Part shown: positions 11,900 through 21,479 of the stretch, one piece after another
Layout: the number at the start of each line of letters is the position of its first letter
How positions within the stretch are numbered: position 1 is the stretch's first letter
Position numbers and translations under genes: made by a program
Assembly (NCBI GenBank): GCA_905221605.1
Contig: CAJNDS010001046.1
Span: 279,001 to 343,000 of the forward strand
DNA from: Symbiodinium natans
Lineage: Eukaryota; Sar; Dinophyceae; Suessiales; Symbiodiniaceae
Reading direction: 5' to 3'
Length of the DNA: 64,000 nucleotides
Notes under the pieces: generated by a model
What the model was told of the DNA's origin: nothing
Seen by the model: only the letters and a program-made list of their open reading frames with translations
Databases searched by the model: none

Positions 11900-12760
11900 A
11901 GGTGCTGAAATCTATGAAACTGTCATCAGCGCAGTCGGCATCAAGCGGGGACCCCACTATTCGAATGTTATGTGACATGTGGTCCTGCGGTTTTTCAGCA
12001 TGGAAGGAGGGTGGCTTTGGTGGATACAGCTGCTACGCATCTTGCGCGGAAGCTTTTTCCCTGGGAAGGTTTGCCGAACGCTACTGTTAATGTGCAAAGC
12101 GCGCTTGGCGGTGCGGCTATGAAGATCACAGAGAAAGGGACATTGATTATGGAGGACGATGGGCCCCTGATTATTTCCCTCTGGTTGGTTTTAGAGTTTG
12201 GGGCGAACCTCACCGTGATCAATGCAATGTGTCAGGTAGGGGCAAAATCTTCGCTGGACCAGCTCTTATTTTTTGAACACGGCTGCTTGGTGATGGACTA
12301 CAAGACAGCTGAGAAGAAGGCGTTGCATGCTGAAGGGAAGCGTGCTCTTGGGTCCCACTCTCAATGGAGGAGTGGAAGGGTGGACTGTGGAGTCGGTGCG
12401 TCAGATGCCACGTTGTTGCCGAAGCAGGGAGAAGCCCGAGGAGTCCTTCATGTGGCCAGAAGACACCAATGAGTGTTCTGGAATGGGCATGTTGGATTCG
12501 GGGGCATCACATCCTCTCCGATCACTTCGTCCTGGAGAAGAGCTTCCGCAGCAAAAGGTGATGGTGTCTTTAGCTGTCGGATCTAGGGAGATGTGTATTA
12601 CCAAAGGTGGAACCCTGGTAACTCCTGAAGAGGTGGATCCACTCGTGCCAATTGGCAAAGCGAGCGCCTTGGTCGGTCTCATAGTACAACGGAGTGGAGG
12701 TAAGTGCACAGCCTCACACCCGGTCCTGGGAGAGCTTCGCGTTCGAGATCTGAATGGGTG
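11900..12760 (+). pseudogene. Copia protease region with two retropepsin-like motifs
   Basis: Two aspartic-protease-like active-site motifs occur in different frames. ALVDTAATH (about 12014-12040) is followed by an extended beta-rich segment with the hydrophobic pattern expected of a retropepsin. LDSGASHPLRS (about 12490-12522) matches the DSGA[S/T]H motif of copia proteases. Retropepsins act as homodimers with one motif per chain, so two in one polyprotein is unusual. The first may be a gag-associated or decayed protease, or a coincidence. The reading frame shifts near 12330-12470. Confidence 0.6.
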
Positions 12761-12939
12761 TCCGTGTTTAGAAAAAGATGCGGCGGCTGTAAAAGCGTCG
12801 TTGCAAAGCGCAGCGCGGACAGCGTCAGCGAACGAAGAAGGGCTCGTCCAAGCCTGTTGGCGATTTCTTCGGTGGTATTATGGAGAGGTACCAGAACATA
12901 TGCTGATGGAGCTGTTGCCACATGGTGATATTGCAGCGT

Positions 12940-13745
12940 TGCCTTTCAACCGTCATAAAAGGCGACGGGTGGCACGCGCAAAAAGGGTGGTTGTTCACCT
13001 GTTTTCGGGAAAACAAAAATGGCATTTTCCCAGCCGAGATGTGGAGGTGCTGGAGTTGGATTTTGAAGAAAGGCGGGGACCTACATAATCCGAGCGTCTG
13101 GAAGTATCTTTTGCATCCTGAGGGGTGAAGACGGCGGGGTCCTGAACGTTTTGGTTTAAAGAGTCTTTCCTGGCCACATCAAGAATTAGCACAAAAGGAT
13201 GGTGTATTACTTCTGAAGATGCTTTTCCTATATGACGCGGCGGTGCATTCAAGATGTGGAATCGCTGGAGTCATCAATGGGAGCTCTGTCTTCTTTGGCA
13301 TGGAAAGTCCAGGAGACCCTGAGCTCATAGGGAAGGATTTTTCTCAGAATCAAAAGAAGGACTTGAGTGCTGAGGATCTTGTGGATGGTTCTCAGGAAGG
13401 GAACCCAAGTCCCACTTCCTGGAGTTGGCCAGAAGTGGAATGTTTTTGTGAGCGTTATGAGATGCACGCTGCACATTTTGATCAGGGAGCATTGGGACAT
13501 GCTCTGGTGAAGCCTACGACTTTCCTGGTGTCTGATGGAGAACTATGGGAATTGTTGGAACAAGTTCGCGTGGTGGTTGTCGGCAATGGGTCGATCGCAC
13601 GCAACCCGCGCTTCTTCTTGGTCCATGCGATGACCTTCCTGGTGGCTATTGGGTGGAAGTGCAAGGGACTGCAAAAGATCCGGATGAACTGGTGTTGTTT
13701 CCCTGCACTACAATCTTTTCAAATATTAAGGAGCCGCCGGTTTTA
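12940..13745 (+). pseudogene. Cytosine-C5-methyltransferase-like segment inside the polyprotein
   Basis: About 12985-13085 encodes VVVHLFSGK followed about 20 residues later by VLELDF, the arrangement of a Rossmann motif I (FSG) and the acidic motif II of C5-DNA methyltransferases. After a frame change the segment NPSVWKYLLHPEG follows (about 13089-13128). After a stop come RGPERFGL, a helical LLLKMLFLYDAA segment, FGMESPGDPE, SWSWPEVECFCERYEMHAAHFDQGALGH and KPTTFLV (to about 13530). I recall this succession from dinoflagellate copia polyproteins that keep a GGPPC catalytic loop between the HPEG and RGPERFGL parts. Here that stretch is absent, so the segment would be inactive. The family assignment is inference from motif order. 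Confidence 0.5.
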
Positions 13746-14156
13746 GAGCTTGAGGGGGTGGTGGAAGAACAGGAGCCTTCGCCTCCGGAACAAAGGGTTC
13801 GAGGGAAGCGGCCGGCTCTGGGCCTCGTTGGAGACCAGAAGGCGTTGACGAGTTTAAAGGCCGAAGACGCTATGCCTCACCGACGTCGACTGTCTTCGAA
13901 AAGTCCAGCCTCGTCACTGCGTGTTCGTGTGGGCTCCTTGCGCTGCTTCGCAAGCGGGGGGAAGAGTCCGCCCGTAGAAATTTTCGAGGAAGACATGCAG
14001 GGACTGGGGAAGCTGGAAGAATATGTCAAGGACAATGTTCCTGGTGATAAATATTGGCCAACTTGTTGTTCTCCTCCTGAAGATTCGTATCTGGTCCAAA
14101 GATTGGTGACTGCAGAGGTTGGAAAAAGAAGAGCAAAAGGCCAAAATGATGTATGA
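13545..14156 (+). pseudogene. Linker with integrase C-terminus-like remnant
   Basis: One frame reads LLLGPCDDLPGGYWVEVQG, then TTIFSNIKEPPVLELEG, similar in rhythm to the C-terminal part of copia integrases of dinoflagellates (a G-P-x-D-x-P-G-G-x-x-V turn followed by a short strand). It is followed by a Pro/Glu-rich linker and a helical segment (EIFEEDMQGLGKLEEYVKDN). No HHCC zinc-binding motif and no DDE core could be found between protease and oxygenase, so the integrase core has been deleted. Confidence 0.35.
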
Positions 14157-14199
14157 AGGGTCTATGTATGACTATGTGGACTGTGAAGAGCTCTTGGAA

Positions 14200-14700
14200 G
14201 GGATGTTTACCGAAGAGGTGGTGTCAATAATTGGTGTCTGAGTACGAGAGCCTTGGCGCTGGGCCACTATACTCATGGAGGAGTGTGTGGTATTACAGAA
14301 GAAGAAGACCGTGGCTGTGTCGATACTTGGCATCCTTCGTGAAAAAACACGATCCTGAGGCCAAGTTTTCCGCTCTTCAGATCTCATGCAATGCTCCGGT
14401 ATCATTGCATAGAGATAGTCACAATGCGAAGCATTGCTGCAACTACGTATGTGGCTTTGGTGCCTATAAAAATGGTCAGCTGTGGATTGAGGATGAGAAG
14501 GTTTTGGAGGAAGGGACTGAAGTGGTGGAACAATCCTATGGGAAGAAAGTCTTGCCTGGAAAATTGGTGGATGTTCGCTGGAACTTCACGCCGTTCTTTC
14601 CGAGAAAATTGCATGGTCCTCTGCCTTGGGAAGGGAACAGGGTATCCTTGACCGGGTACACGCCTGTGTTAATGGAGCGATTGAGCTACAAGGATAGGTG
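14200..14700 (+). pseudogene. TET/JBP-like 2-oxoglutarate/Fe(II) oxygenase domain in the polyprotein
   Basis: In two frames joined near 14300 the sequence reads STRALALGHYTHGGVCGIT, then FSALQISCNAPVSLHRDSHN, GFGAYKNGQLWIED, and FFPRKLHGPLPWEGNRVSLTGYTP. HRD (about 14408-14416) supplies the H-x-D iron ligands, the HRDxHN context is that of TET/JBP dioxygenases, the second His is in KLHGPLPW, and the Arg of GNRVSL is in place to bind 2-oxoglutarate. In active enzymes such domains oxidise 5-methylpyrimidines. All four key residues are in one continuous open frame (14231-15547), so this is the best preserved domain of the element apart from RNase H. The substrate is inference. Confidence 0.6.
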
Positions 14701-15720
14701 CTTCCTTCTCCAATGTAAGTTTCCTCTCCAAGAACCACAAGCTGAAGAAGGAGAAAAAGGGAAGCGGCTGAAGGTGACGCTGAAAGAGACCTCACTTGGC
14801 GACATTGCAGATGAGGCCGACTATGCTGTTTTGGAGGCGCAACAATGGGCTCTGGGGGAGCATTTGAGTATTCGACGCCTGATTGCTGAACAGGAAAGTT
14901 GTGTCTTGGCGCAATTCCATAAATCGGCCAATGAGTCGAATGAAGAGAAAGGATCAGAGACTGGAGACTGGCTGGTTAGAGCAAAAAGAGTGGAGGAACA
15001 GCTAGCAAAGTTTTTGGTCAAGGCGGCACAAGTTCAGCAGATGGCGCAGGAGAACACAGCGCTTGAAGCGGCGGAGGAGGTCGAGTTCTTACAAACCAAA
15101 ACTATCCCAACACAAGAAGCAATGCAGGAGCTTGAAAAGTGGAGGGAACCGTTGTCAGACGAGGTGGCGTCATTAGTCAAAGAGTTGGAGGTGGTGGAAC
15201 CAACAACTCAAGAAAAGCTGGGCAAATTGGCTGAAGAACCTAATGCACTGCCCAGTCTGGCGACGTTTACCAGAAAACAAGGAACTGGAAGAAGACGTGC
15301 TCGTATCTGTGCATGTTCGGCACTCGCTGTATGCTCCTGGTTGGACTCTACAACCTTTCGGTGCCAGGTAAGGCACGCTGCTTGTATGGTGTGGATCATC
15401 GCTGGGGTGGACATATCCAAGGCTTTCCTGACGTGGGTTGGCAGAAAGTCCTGCAGCTTGGGTGGAGTGGCGAGATCAGCGTCCTCAAGGTATGTCTTGG
15501 GTGTCAGGAAACGGGCAAACAATGAAGTTTCAGAGGTCCAATGCTGACCCAAGTCTGTTTCTAATTATGGCCCAGGAGAAGCCGGAAGGTGCAAGTGAGT
15601 TGGTAGGGACCATGGGTCTTTACGTGGATGATTTCTTGTTTGGCCGGGAACATGACAGTGATCCGGGAAGCACTGGAGCAGATCAGGAAGGAGTGGAAAA
15701 CCTCAGAACCTGAATTCTGC
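14700..15720 (+). pseudogene. Copia reverse transcriptase, fragmentary
   Basis: After a Glu/Lys-rich coiled region (to about 15230) comes the RT N-terminal helix region (EKWREPLSDEVASLVKELEVVEP), which in intact copia elements leads into the fingers. Motif A is visible as GVDISKAFL (about 15405-15431). After frame changes, motif C is visible as GLYVDDFLFG (about 15617-15646), preceded by SNADPSLFLIM. The segment between is shortened and shifts frame at least twice, so the palm cannot be assembled. Confidence 0.7.
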
Positions 15721-15767
15721 GGTCCAGGCTGTGGTGATGGATTCCTGAAGTTTTTGGGTGTCCAGAT

Positions 15768-16490
15768 TTGAGGGCGGCTCAAGGGGCCGTGGGGGAGTTC
15801 CTCTGGGTGGCAATTAAAGCAAGGCCTGATTTGGCGTTCTGTACAAGCCAGCTGTCATTGTGGACTTCTCGAAGGCCGAAATTCGCGGTGAAGAAAGTGG
15901 AAGAGGTCTTCAGGTATCTTGCTGCGACCCCAACGTTGGGGATAACTGATGGAAGAATTTCTGCTGGGACAACTGAAAGAAACTCGCTTTTACGTTACGC
16001 GAGGGGCGTCAAGGTGGTTGAGGCCTACGCAGATGCAAGTTTTGCAGCAGGTGAAAACGAGAAGAGCCATTCTGGCGCTGTGGTGGTATGGCGCGATAAT
16101 CCCGTAATATGGGCCACGCAGCGACAGTCAACGGTGGCTTTGAGTACAGCGGAAGCTGAATTACATGCGTCAACTGAGGGTGCAACAATGATTCAATCGT
16201 GCACTCCCATAATTGCTTCCTTGGTGGGAACTGGTGAAGAATCATTGCAAAAGGTGCTGTATACTGATTCGGTATCAACATGTTCAATTATTCAATACCC
16301 TGCTGGTAGCTGGAGAACCAGACATCTGAGAATTCGAGCGGCTGGTGTTAGGTCTCTGGTGGATCGTGGATATATGGTGATTGCACACCTTCGAGGAGAG
16401 TGTATACTTGCGGATCTGTTAACAAAATTGATGAGTGGGCAGGTGTATGATAACCTGAAGGCGCTTTGGGGTCTCCAAATGTTGGTTCAA
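15768..16490 (+). pseudogene. Copia RNase H domain, well preserved
   Basis: A single open frame holds the full copia-type RNase H: VEAYADASFAAG (first Asp, about 16018-16050), STAEAELHA (Glu, about 16143-16170), LYTDSVSTC (Asp, about 16257-16282) and HLRGECILADLLTKLM (final acidic position, about 16388-16434). The start of the frame (RPDLAFCTSQLS) is the usual RT-RNase H connection. All expected catalytic acidic residues are present. The frame continues to 16841 into the tail. Confidence 0.8.
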
Positions 16491-16970
16491 GGAACCGACC
16501 TGAGAAAAGCTACTCCTGCTGTGGCGGTCATGATGGTGGCTGCATCCCTTCAAGGGATGGCGAAAACTCAGATAGAGGAGGAGACATTGGCGCCTGGTTT
16601 TTTCTGCTCGGAAGATGGGGTGTGTAGGGCCTCAAACACATCTACGGTGATAGTTCTGGCACAAGGTATTGAAATGGTTTTGAACAATCTCGATTTCGCT
16701 GTGGTGGCGACAATTTTACCCTGGGAGGTGGTCCGTTATGGTCTACAGCAACTTCGGCATTGGCTGTGGGGCCGGAAAGTGGTGGTCCTACGAGTGCCAC
16801 TCTGTATACAACGGTGGGTGGGAACTGTATGCATGCGGTGACTGTGATGTTCTGCGTTATTCACAGCCCAGGGCCAGAACGCTTTGTAAGCGCTGCGTCA
16901 AAAAAGGTTTGTGTGGTGGACGCTGAATTCCTTGGTGAGGAACGGTTTACTGGAACGTAGACCTTATCCG
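16490..16970 (+). pseudogene. C-terminal tail with Cys-rich motif
   Basis: After RNase H the frame continues through a hydrophobic, Val-rich stretch. In neighbouring frames it then reads VYNGGWELYACGDCDVLRYSQPRARTLCKRCVKK (16811-16911, split here by its own Cys pairs ACGDC and LCKRC). Two CxxC-like pairs spaced by about 18 residues suggest a small zinc-binding module, a tail I have seen in mind on other dinoflagellate copia polyproteins. The last stop is near 16960. Confidence 0.4.
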
Positions 16971-17029
16971 TGTGAGGTGAAGAGATCCTCAACGGTAAAA
17001 ATTCGGCCAATGTGCTGATAGTTCGTCCT

Positions 17030-17285
17030 GCACCCCCCCCCCCCGCCCCCTTCATTTGCAAACACAATGGTGACGGGTCTCGACAGGATTCCTGTGCTTT
17101 CATGCAAGTCCTCTTCGTGGGCTGATGTCCTATAGATCACAAAGCTTTGGGGGCAGGGAGGGGGGAGTTGGGGGCAGCCATCCCCAATTTCAAACAGAAC
17201 GTCCGCGTGACGGGCTTGCAATGAAGTCATATGCTTTGCTGCGGGTCCTCTTCATGGCCTGATGTTCCTTACCTGAAAAAGCGGC
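17030..17285. repeat. Satellite family 1, right block (two units)
   Basis: Units at about 17050 and 17185 repeat the left-block pattern: 'tttgcaaacacaatg', 'gacgggctt', 'tatgcttt', 'caagtcctcttcgtgggct' and 'gatgtcct', with C- and G-runs at the unit borders. A fragment ('aatgctcgcatgatgggt') also lies at 17613-17632. 17290-17880 otherwise holds C-runs and CT-rich DNA and no recognised gene. Confidence 0.65.
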
Positions 17286-17903
17286 GTGGGGAGACAATGC
17301 TGCTTCTGAGGGAGGCATGAACAAAACGACTAGAACGCGGGCTTGACGGCCAACGCCGACTTCTGAGGGCGACGCGAAACTGCGCGAAACGACGTACATT
17401 GAGACAGAGGTACCCCCCCCCCCCCCCCCACCTTACTGGACTGGGCATCACTGAAGGAGGCCCCATGGAGCCCTTAAGGAGCCCAAAAGGAGCCCGAGGG
17501 GCGGAAAGGCAGACTCATCGAGTGGGAGGAGCTTTCTCTCACATTTTCAGAGGATTCATGCTTCTGTCGGAATTCGTATTAGGTTTTTTTCTGCTGTGCT
17601 CGAACCTTTACAAATGCTCGCATGATGGGTCACAACAAGACTCAAAGGCCGCGTCTCTCTGATATTTTCAGAATTCGTCTCTCTTTCTCCTCGTTTCTGC
17701 CTGGCGGCCGTGGCCATGAGCTCGCGAGCTTAGAGCGCCCACCTTTCTTTCGACAAGAACGCTTGAGCAGGGTGAGAAGATCATGAGTGCGAGAGAGGGA
17801 GAGTCTGAAAAAGAGGGAGAGGTGAAAGAGGGAGAAGAAAACAGAGCGCGACGGACTTTTTAAAAAAGAGTCCTTCTCCTCTCGTTTGCCTCGACTCAAA
17901 GGC

Positions 17904-18600
17904 TCAGAACAGCTCCATGAGCTCCCCTTGGGGCGCCGTGCGCTCCAACTCCCCAAAGCCGAGGCCGAGGTGGCCAGGTACCTCTCAGAAGGCAACGGCA
18001 ACGAGAGCAAGGAAAAGAGAAGGCAAGAGAGAGAGAGAGAGGGAGAGAGGGAGAGAGGGAGAGAAGAAAATTAAAAAAAACGTAAGAGTAAGAATATGCG
18101 AGCAAGAGTAGGAGGACGGCGAAAAGCGCAACTTGTGAAAGCTCTCAACAAGCTCTGACAAGCTTCTCTTTGCACCTTCTTGCTTGGGCTCTCACTCTTT
18201 TGCTAGTCGCTCTTCTTTACAAGCAGCAGCGGAAAAAGAAAAAGAACAGGTGGAAAAGAGCGAGGCGGAGGGTGCACTTCCGCCCGATTCTCGTAGACCC
18301 AGCCGATCTCCGCAATGAACCGGGCCAAGGAAGGATCCCGCTCCAGGATCCCTGCGCGCGGCCGCAGGTGCCGCAGGTGCAGAGGGAGTGCAGGTGCACT
18401 CCCGAGTGCAGAGGGAGCTCTGCAGCCGAAGGAGAGAAGGCTATCTCCTTTCATCTCTCCTTTCATCTCTCCTTTCATCTCTTTCTCTCTGTACAGAAAA
18501 CACGGCCAGTGACGGCCCTCAGCGCCTGTCGCTTCTGCTTGGGCCTCTCGAGATCGCCCGGAGGACGGAGGGCCGTGGTACATGGCCCCGCGCGAACAAT
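17904..18600 (-). CDS. Small multi-exon gene, 3' part; product not recognised
   Basis: Three minus-strand exons join in phase: 18600-18558 (IVRAGPCTTALRPP, phase 1 end), 18351-18278 (ILERDPSLARFIAEIGWVYE and three more residues) and 17981-17904, which ends with QGELMELF and a TGA stop. Introns start with GC (18557) and GT (18277) and end with AG. The 18.38-18.53 kb intron contains a Cys/Pro-coding shadow and a (TCATCTCTCCTT) repeat. Upstream exons beyond 18600 are likely but not placed. I do not recognise the protein; the terminal exon is acidic and Gly/Leu-rich. Evidence is phase agreement plus base composition only. Confidence 0.45.
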
Positions 18601-18858
18601 CTGCGGGGAGAGCCTCGGCCAGTGCTTCCGGGCCGCGCATCCCATCCAGCCTTCAGTGCTGAGCAAACCAAAGCAAAAAGGGCAAACTTGAGCAAACAGC
18701 ATCTGATTACTTCTTGCTCGCGTTGCTGAATATTCTCCGCTTCATTTCCCTCTCGTCTTCACTTATCGTTTCAGAGTTTGTTCCGATGATTCGTGTGAAT
18801 GATTTTTGTCAAAAGAGCGGAGTTCCTGTGGTTCTCTTTTTGAATGATTCTTTTTTAA

Positions 18859-19473
18859 TGTTGGACCCTCTTTAATGTGTAGGGCCCCCCCCCCCCTCCC
18901 TGAACAGTCGAGGCGTGGATGGGATCCTGAAGAAAGGGCCCCGGGGTTTTATATGCTTCTAATAGGGAGGAGTTTAGATAGATTTAAATGGGATCCGTAT
19001 GAATTTAAAAGGGAGCCGCGCGAATCGAAAAGGGGTCCGGGATGAGTTTATATGAATTGAAAAGGAATCCATAGGCTTTTTCCAAATTCGGCGCCTCCGG
19101 GCCGGGGCCCGGACATTAAAGAGGGCCCCGAAACAGTCCCATTATTGAGGGCCCGAGGGGGCCCCTGGACCACCCCCTTGCCGGATTGAACGAAACCAAT
19201 TTTTCAAAAGGCTTCCTTAAAGGAAAATAATGGTTTCGGGCCGGTTGGAATTCAGGAGGTCGGCCTTTGAAATCCTAAGGCCCGGCTTTAAACTCATAAG
19301 GCCCGGCTTTAAGCCGGAGCCTCCGGGCCGAAACAAGCCCCAAATCCTAAGAAAAAAAATCGGATTTCGGGAACCGGTTGACTTTAAAGAGGACCCCGCA
19401 AACAGTCAGGGGGTCCGGAAGAATTCGGCCAAGTTGACAAGAAGGGGAGGCCCCTACTAAAGAGGGTCCAACA
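18859..19473. mobile_element. TTAA-flanked terminal-inverted-repeat element (615 bp)
   Basis: The left end TGTTGGACCCTCTTTA (18859-18874) is the exact reverse complement of the right end TAAAGAGGGTCCAACA (19458-19473), and similarity continues imperfectly for about ten more bases (TAGGGGCC-like). Both ends are bordered by TTAA (18855-18858 and 19474-19477), a target duplication typical of piggyBac-type transposition. The interior has subterminal repeats of the same GGACCCC/TTTAAAG theme and the direct repeat 'aaggcccggctttaa' at 19278-19312. No transposase is encoded, so this is a non-autonomous (MITE-like) element. Confidence 0.8.
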
Positions 19474-19479
19474 TTAATT

Positions 19480-20650
19480 GCTACACATGGTCCAAGGATC
19501 CCTTCCCCCACCGGTGAGCATAAGCACCTGGAGTCCATGTTACGGAAGAGCTATCTCTTGGCTTGTGTGAGGCTTGTCCCAAACCTCAGTGGGAGCCCTG
19601 CAAGGACATGTTGGGAGTAGCAAGCCATAAGACCTAAACGGAGATGGTGGAGGCCTCTTCGTTGGGAAGCCCTGGTTCATGCGGAGAATATTCAGGGCGC
19701 AAAGCGCAAAAGGGTGGTGGAGATACCGTTCATCGTTGCCTAAGCAAAGGAGTGAGGTTCAACCTGTGCCCACATCAGAGCGATGTAATCTGACGTTCAA
19801 CAACGCCGACGGTCGCTGCCTCCGTCAATGTGGCCCCGGCCCAAGGGACAGGGACCGCCACGAGGAAGGCCCGCGTGCCATGCCAAGCAGGGAAAGCAGC
19901 CTGATGAGCAACGCCAGCGCCGCGCGGAGCGCAGCCCTAACCCGCCCTGAGCCGCCCTGAGCCCATTGCCGCCCATTGCCGCCCATTGCCCTTCCGTGCG
20001 TTGGAGGAAAGCAGCGTTGAACCTCTCGAAAGCAGCCTGGGCCTTTGAGCCTTTGATAACATGCGTCTGTACCGTGCGCGCAAGAGCCATAGCCCCACTT
20101 GTGGGTCAAGCTCCCCCATCGCCTCGAAGGAGCTCACATTTGACCCGCTCATTGCTGTGGAACTCAATGTTGCTCGCGAGCAAAGCGGTAGATGGTCCCC
20201 CAGCGCCATCGGCTCACATGTTTGGGCTTGCATTCGGATGGCACACCGCCCTCCAATGTTCCAGCAAGCGCATTGGTGGCTTTTCTGAACCTTGCATGGG
20301 GCAAAAGACTCTGCCGGGCCTGCCCGTTTGGAGGCTAAGGTGGGCGCTCACAACTGTGCCACTCCGAGCCCAGCGGAGTGTTAGGCGGCGAGCGCTTCGC
20401 CAATACGCCTGCCACACAGTGGCCACCCAGATCACCCAACCACTGCCCAGTTTCTTCTGCCTTCCCCAGCAAGTCCGGGCCATGGAGGGCTTGTCTCAGG
20501 CACATCGACTGCGCCGTGGATTTGAGGCGCCAAGGACCCGGGATCACATCACACAACTCCACTTCAAGGCAGGTCAGCAGCAGAAAACAACCGGGGAGCT
20601 CTCATAGATTGGAAGAAAACACAACCTTCCGAATTCTCTTTGAATTCTGT
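19480..20650. other. Single-copy GC-rich stretch, no supported gene
   Basis: Open frames on both strands reach about 200 codons (for example 19966-20607 plus), but neither strand shows a recognisable domain or the exon/intron signals seen elsewhere. A 10-bp motif 'gcccattgcc' is tandem at 19960-19989. It could be an old retroelement remnant, but I cannot show it. Confidence 0.3.
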
Positions 20651-20859
20651 GTTTCTTAAGTACTCTCTTTGTTGGATCCGTTTGGGCTCCAGGCCGCGCG
20701 GCGAGGCGCACGGCCAGCCGCACCTGGCGCCGCACCTCCGCTAACCGCACACAGCCAGCTCTCCGCTCTCACCGCTCTCACCGCTCTACCTGACTCTACC
20801 TCTGCAGTTGACGAGAGGAGATTAAGAAAGGACGTAATGAGGATGCGACAGAGAGGTGG

Positions 20860-21470
20860 ACAGAGGGAGAAAGAAAGAAGGAAGGAAAGAAGGACAGAAG
20901 GACAGAAGGAAAGAAAGAACGAAAGAACGAAAGGAAGGAAGAAAGAAAGAAATAAAGACAGATGTAAAGAAGGAACGAAGGAACGAAGGAACGAAGGAAC
21001 GAAGGGAGGAAGGGAGGAAGGGAGGAAGGGAGGAAGGGAGGAAGGGAGGAAGGGAGGAAGGGAAAGAAGGAAAGAAGGAAAGAAGGAAAGAAGGAAAGAA
21101 GGAAAGAAGGAAAGAAGGAAAGAAGGAAAGAAGGAAAGAAGGAAAGAAGGAAAGAAGGAAAGAAGGAAAGAAGGAAAGAAGGAAAGAAGGAAAGAAGGAA
21201 AGAAGGAAAGAAGCAAAGAAGGAAAGAAGGAAAGAAGGAAAGAAGGAAAGAAGGAAAGAAGGAAAGAAGGAAAGAAGGAAAGAAGGAAAGAAGGAAAGAA
21301 GGAAAGAAGGAAAGTAGGAAAGAAGGAAAGAAGGAAAGAAGGAAAGAAGGAAAGAAGGAAAGAAGGAAAGAAGGAAAGAAGGAAAGAAGGAAAGAAGGAA
21401 AGAAGGAAAGAAGGAAAGAAGGAAAGAAGGAAAGAAGGAAAGAAGGAAAGAAGGAAAGAAGGAAAGAACA
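20860..21470. repeat. (GGAAAGAA)n purine microsatellite
   Basis: About 600 bp: GAAAGAAGG-type units to 20960, then GAAC/GAAG and GGGAGGAA units to 21060, then nearly pure 8-bp GGAAAGAA repeats. The strong purine/pyrimidine asymmetry could form triplex DNA. Long K/E/R or F/L/S open frames here are repeat translations. Confidence 0.95.
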
Positions 21471-21479
21471 AAGAAAGTC

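Larger units (their letters stand above)
9460..16970 (+). mobile_element. Decayed Ty1/copia-type retrotransposon
   Basis: A 7.5-kb plus-strand region in which eleven overlapping frames, broken by many frameshifts and several stops, together give a copia-order polyprotein. The order is gag with zinc fingers, aspartic protease, methyltransferase-like segment, remnant of an integrase C-terminus, 2OG-Fe(II) oxygenase-like domain, reverse transcriptase and RNase H. I found no pair of long terminal repeats; the flanks instead hold satellite family 1. The integrase catalytic core and the middle of the RT are missing or unreadable, so this copy cannot move by itself. The separate parts are listed below. 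Confidence 0.85.

Noticed and set aside
9460-16970. Search for long terminal repeats around the retroelement
   Set aside because: The similar flanks are short satellite units in several copies, not a pair of LTRs with TG...CA ends and primer-binding site.
19966-20607. Plus frame of 213 codons
   Set aside because: No domain, no splice-like borders, and the opposite strand is equally open; GC-rich sequence easily gives such frames.
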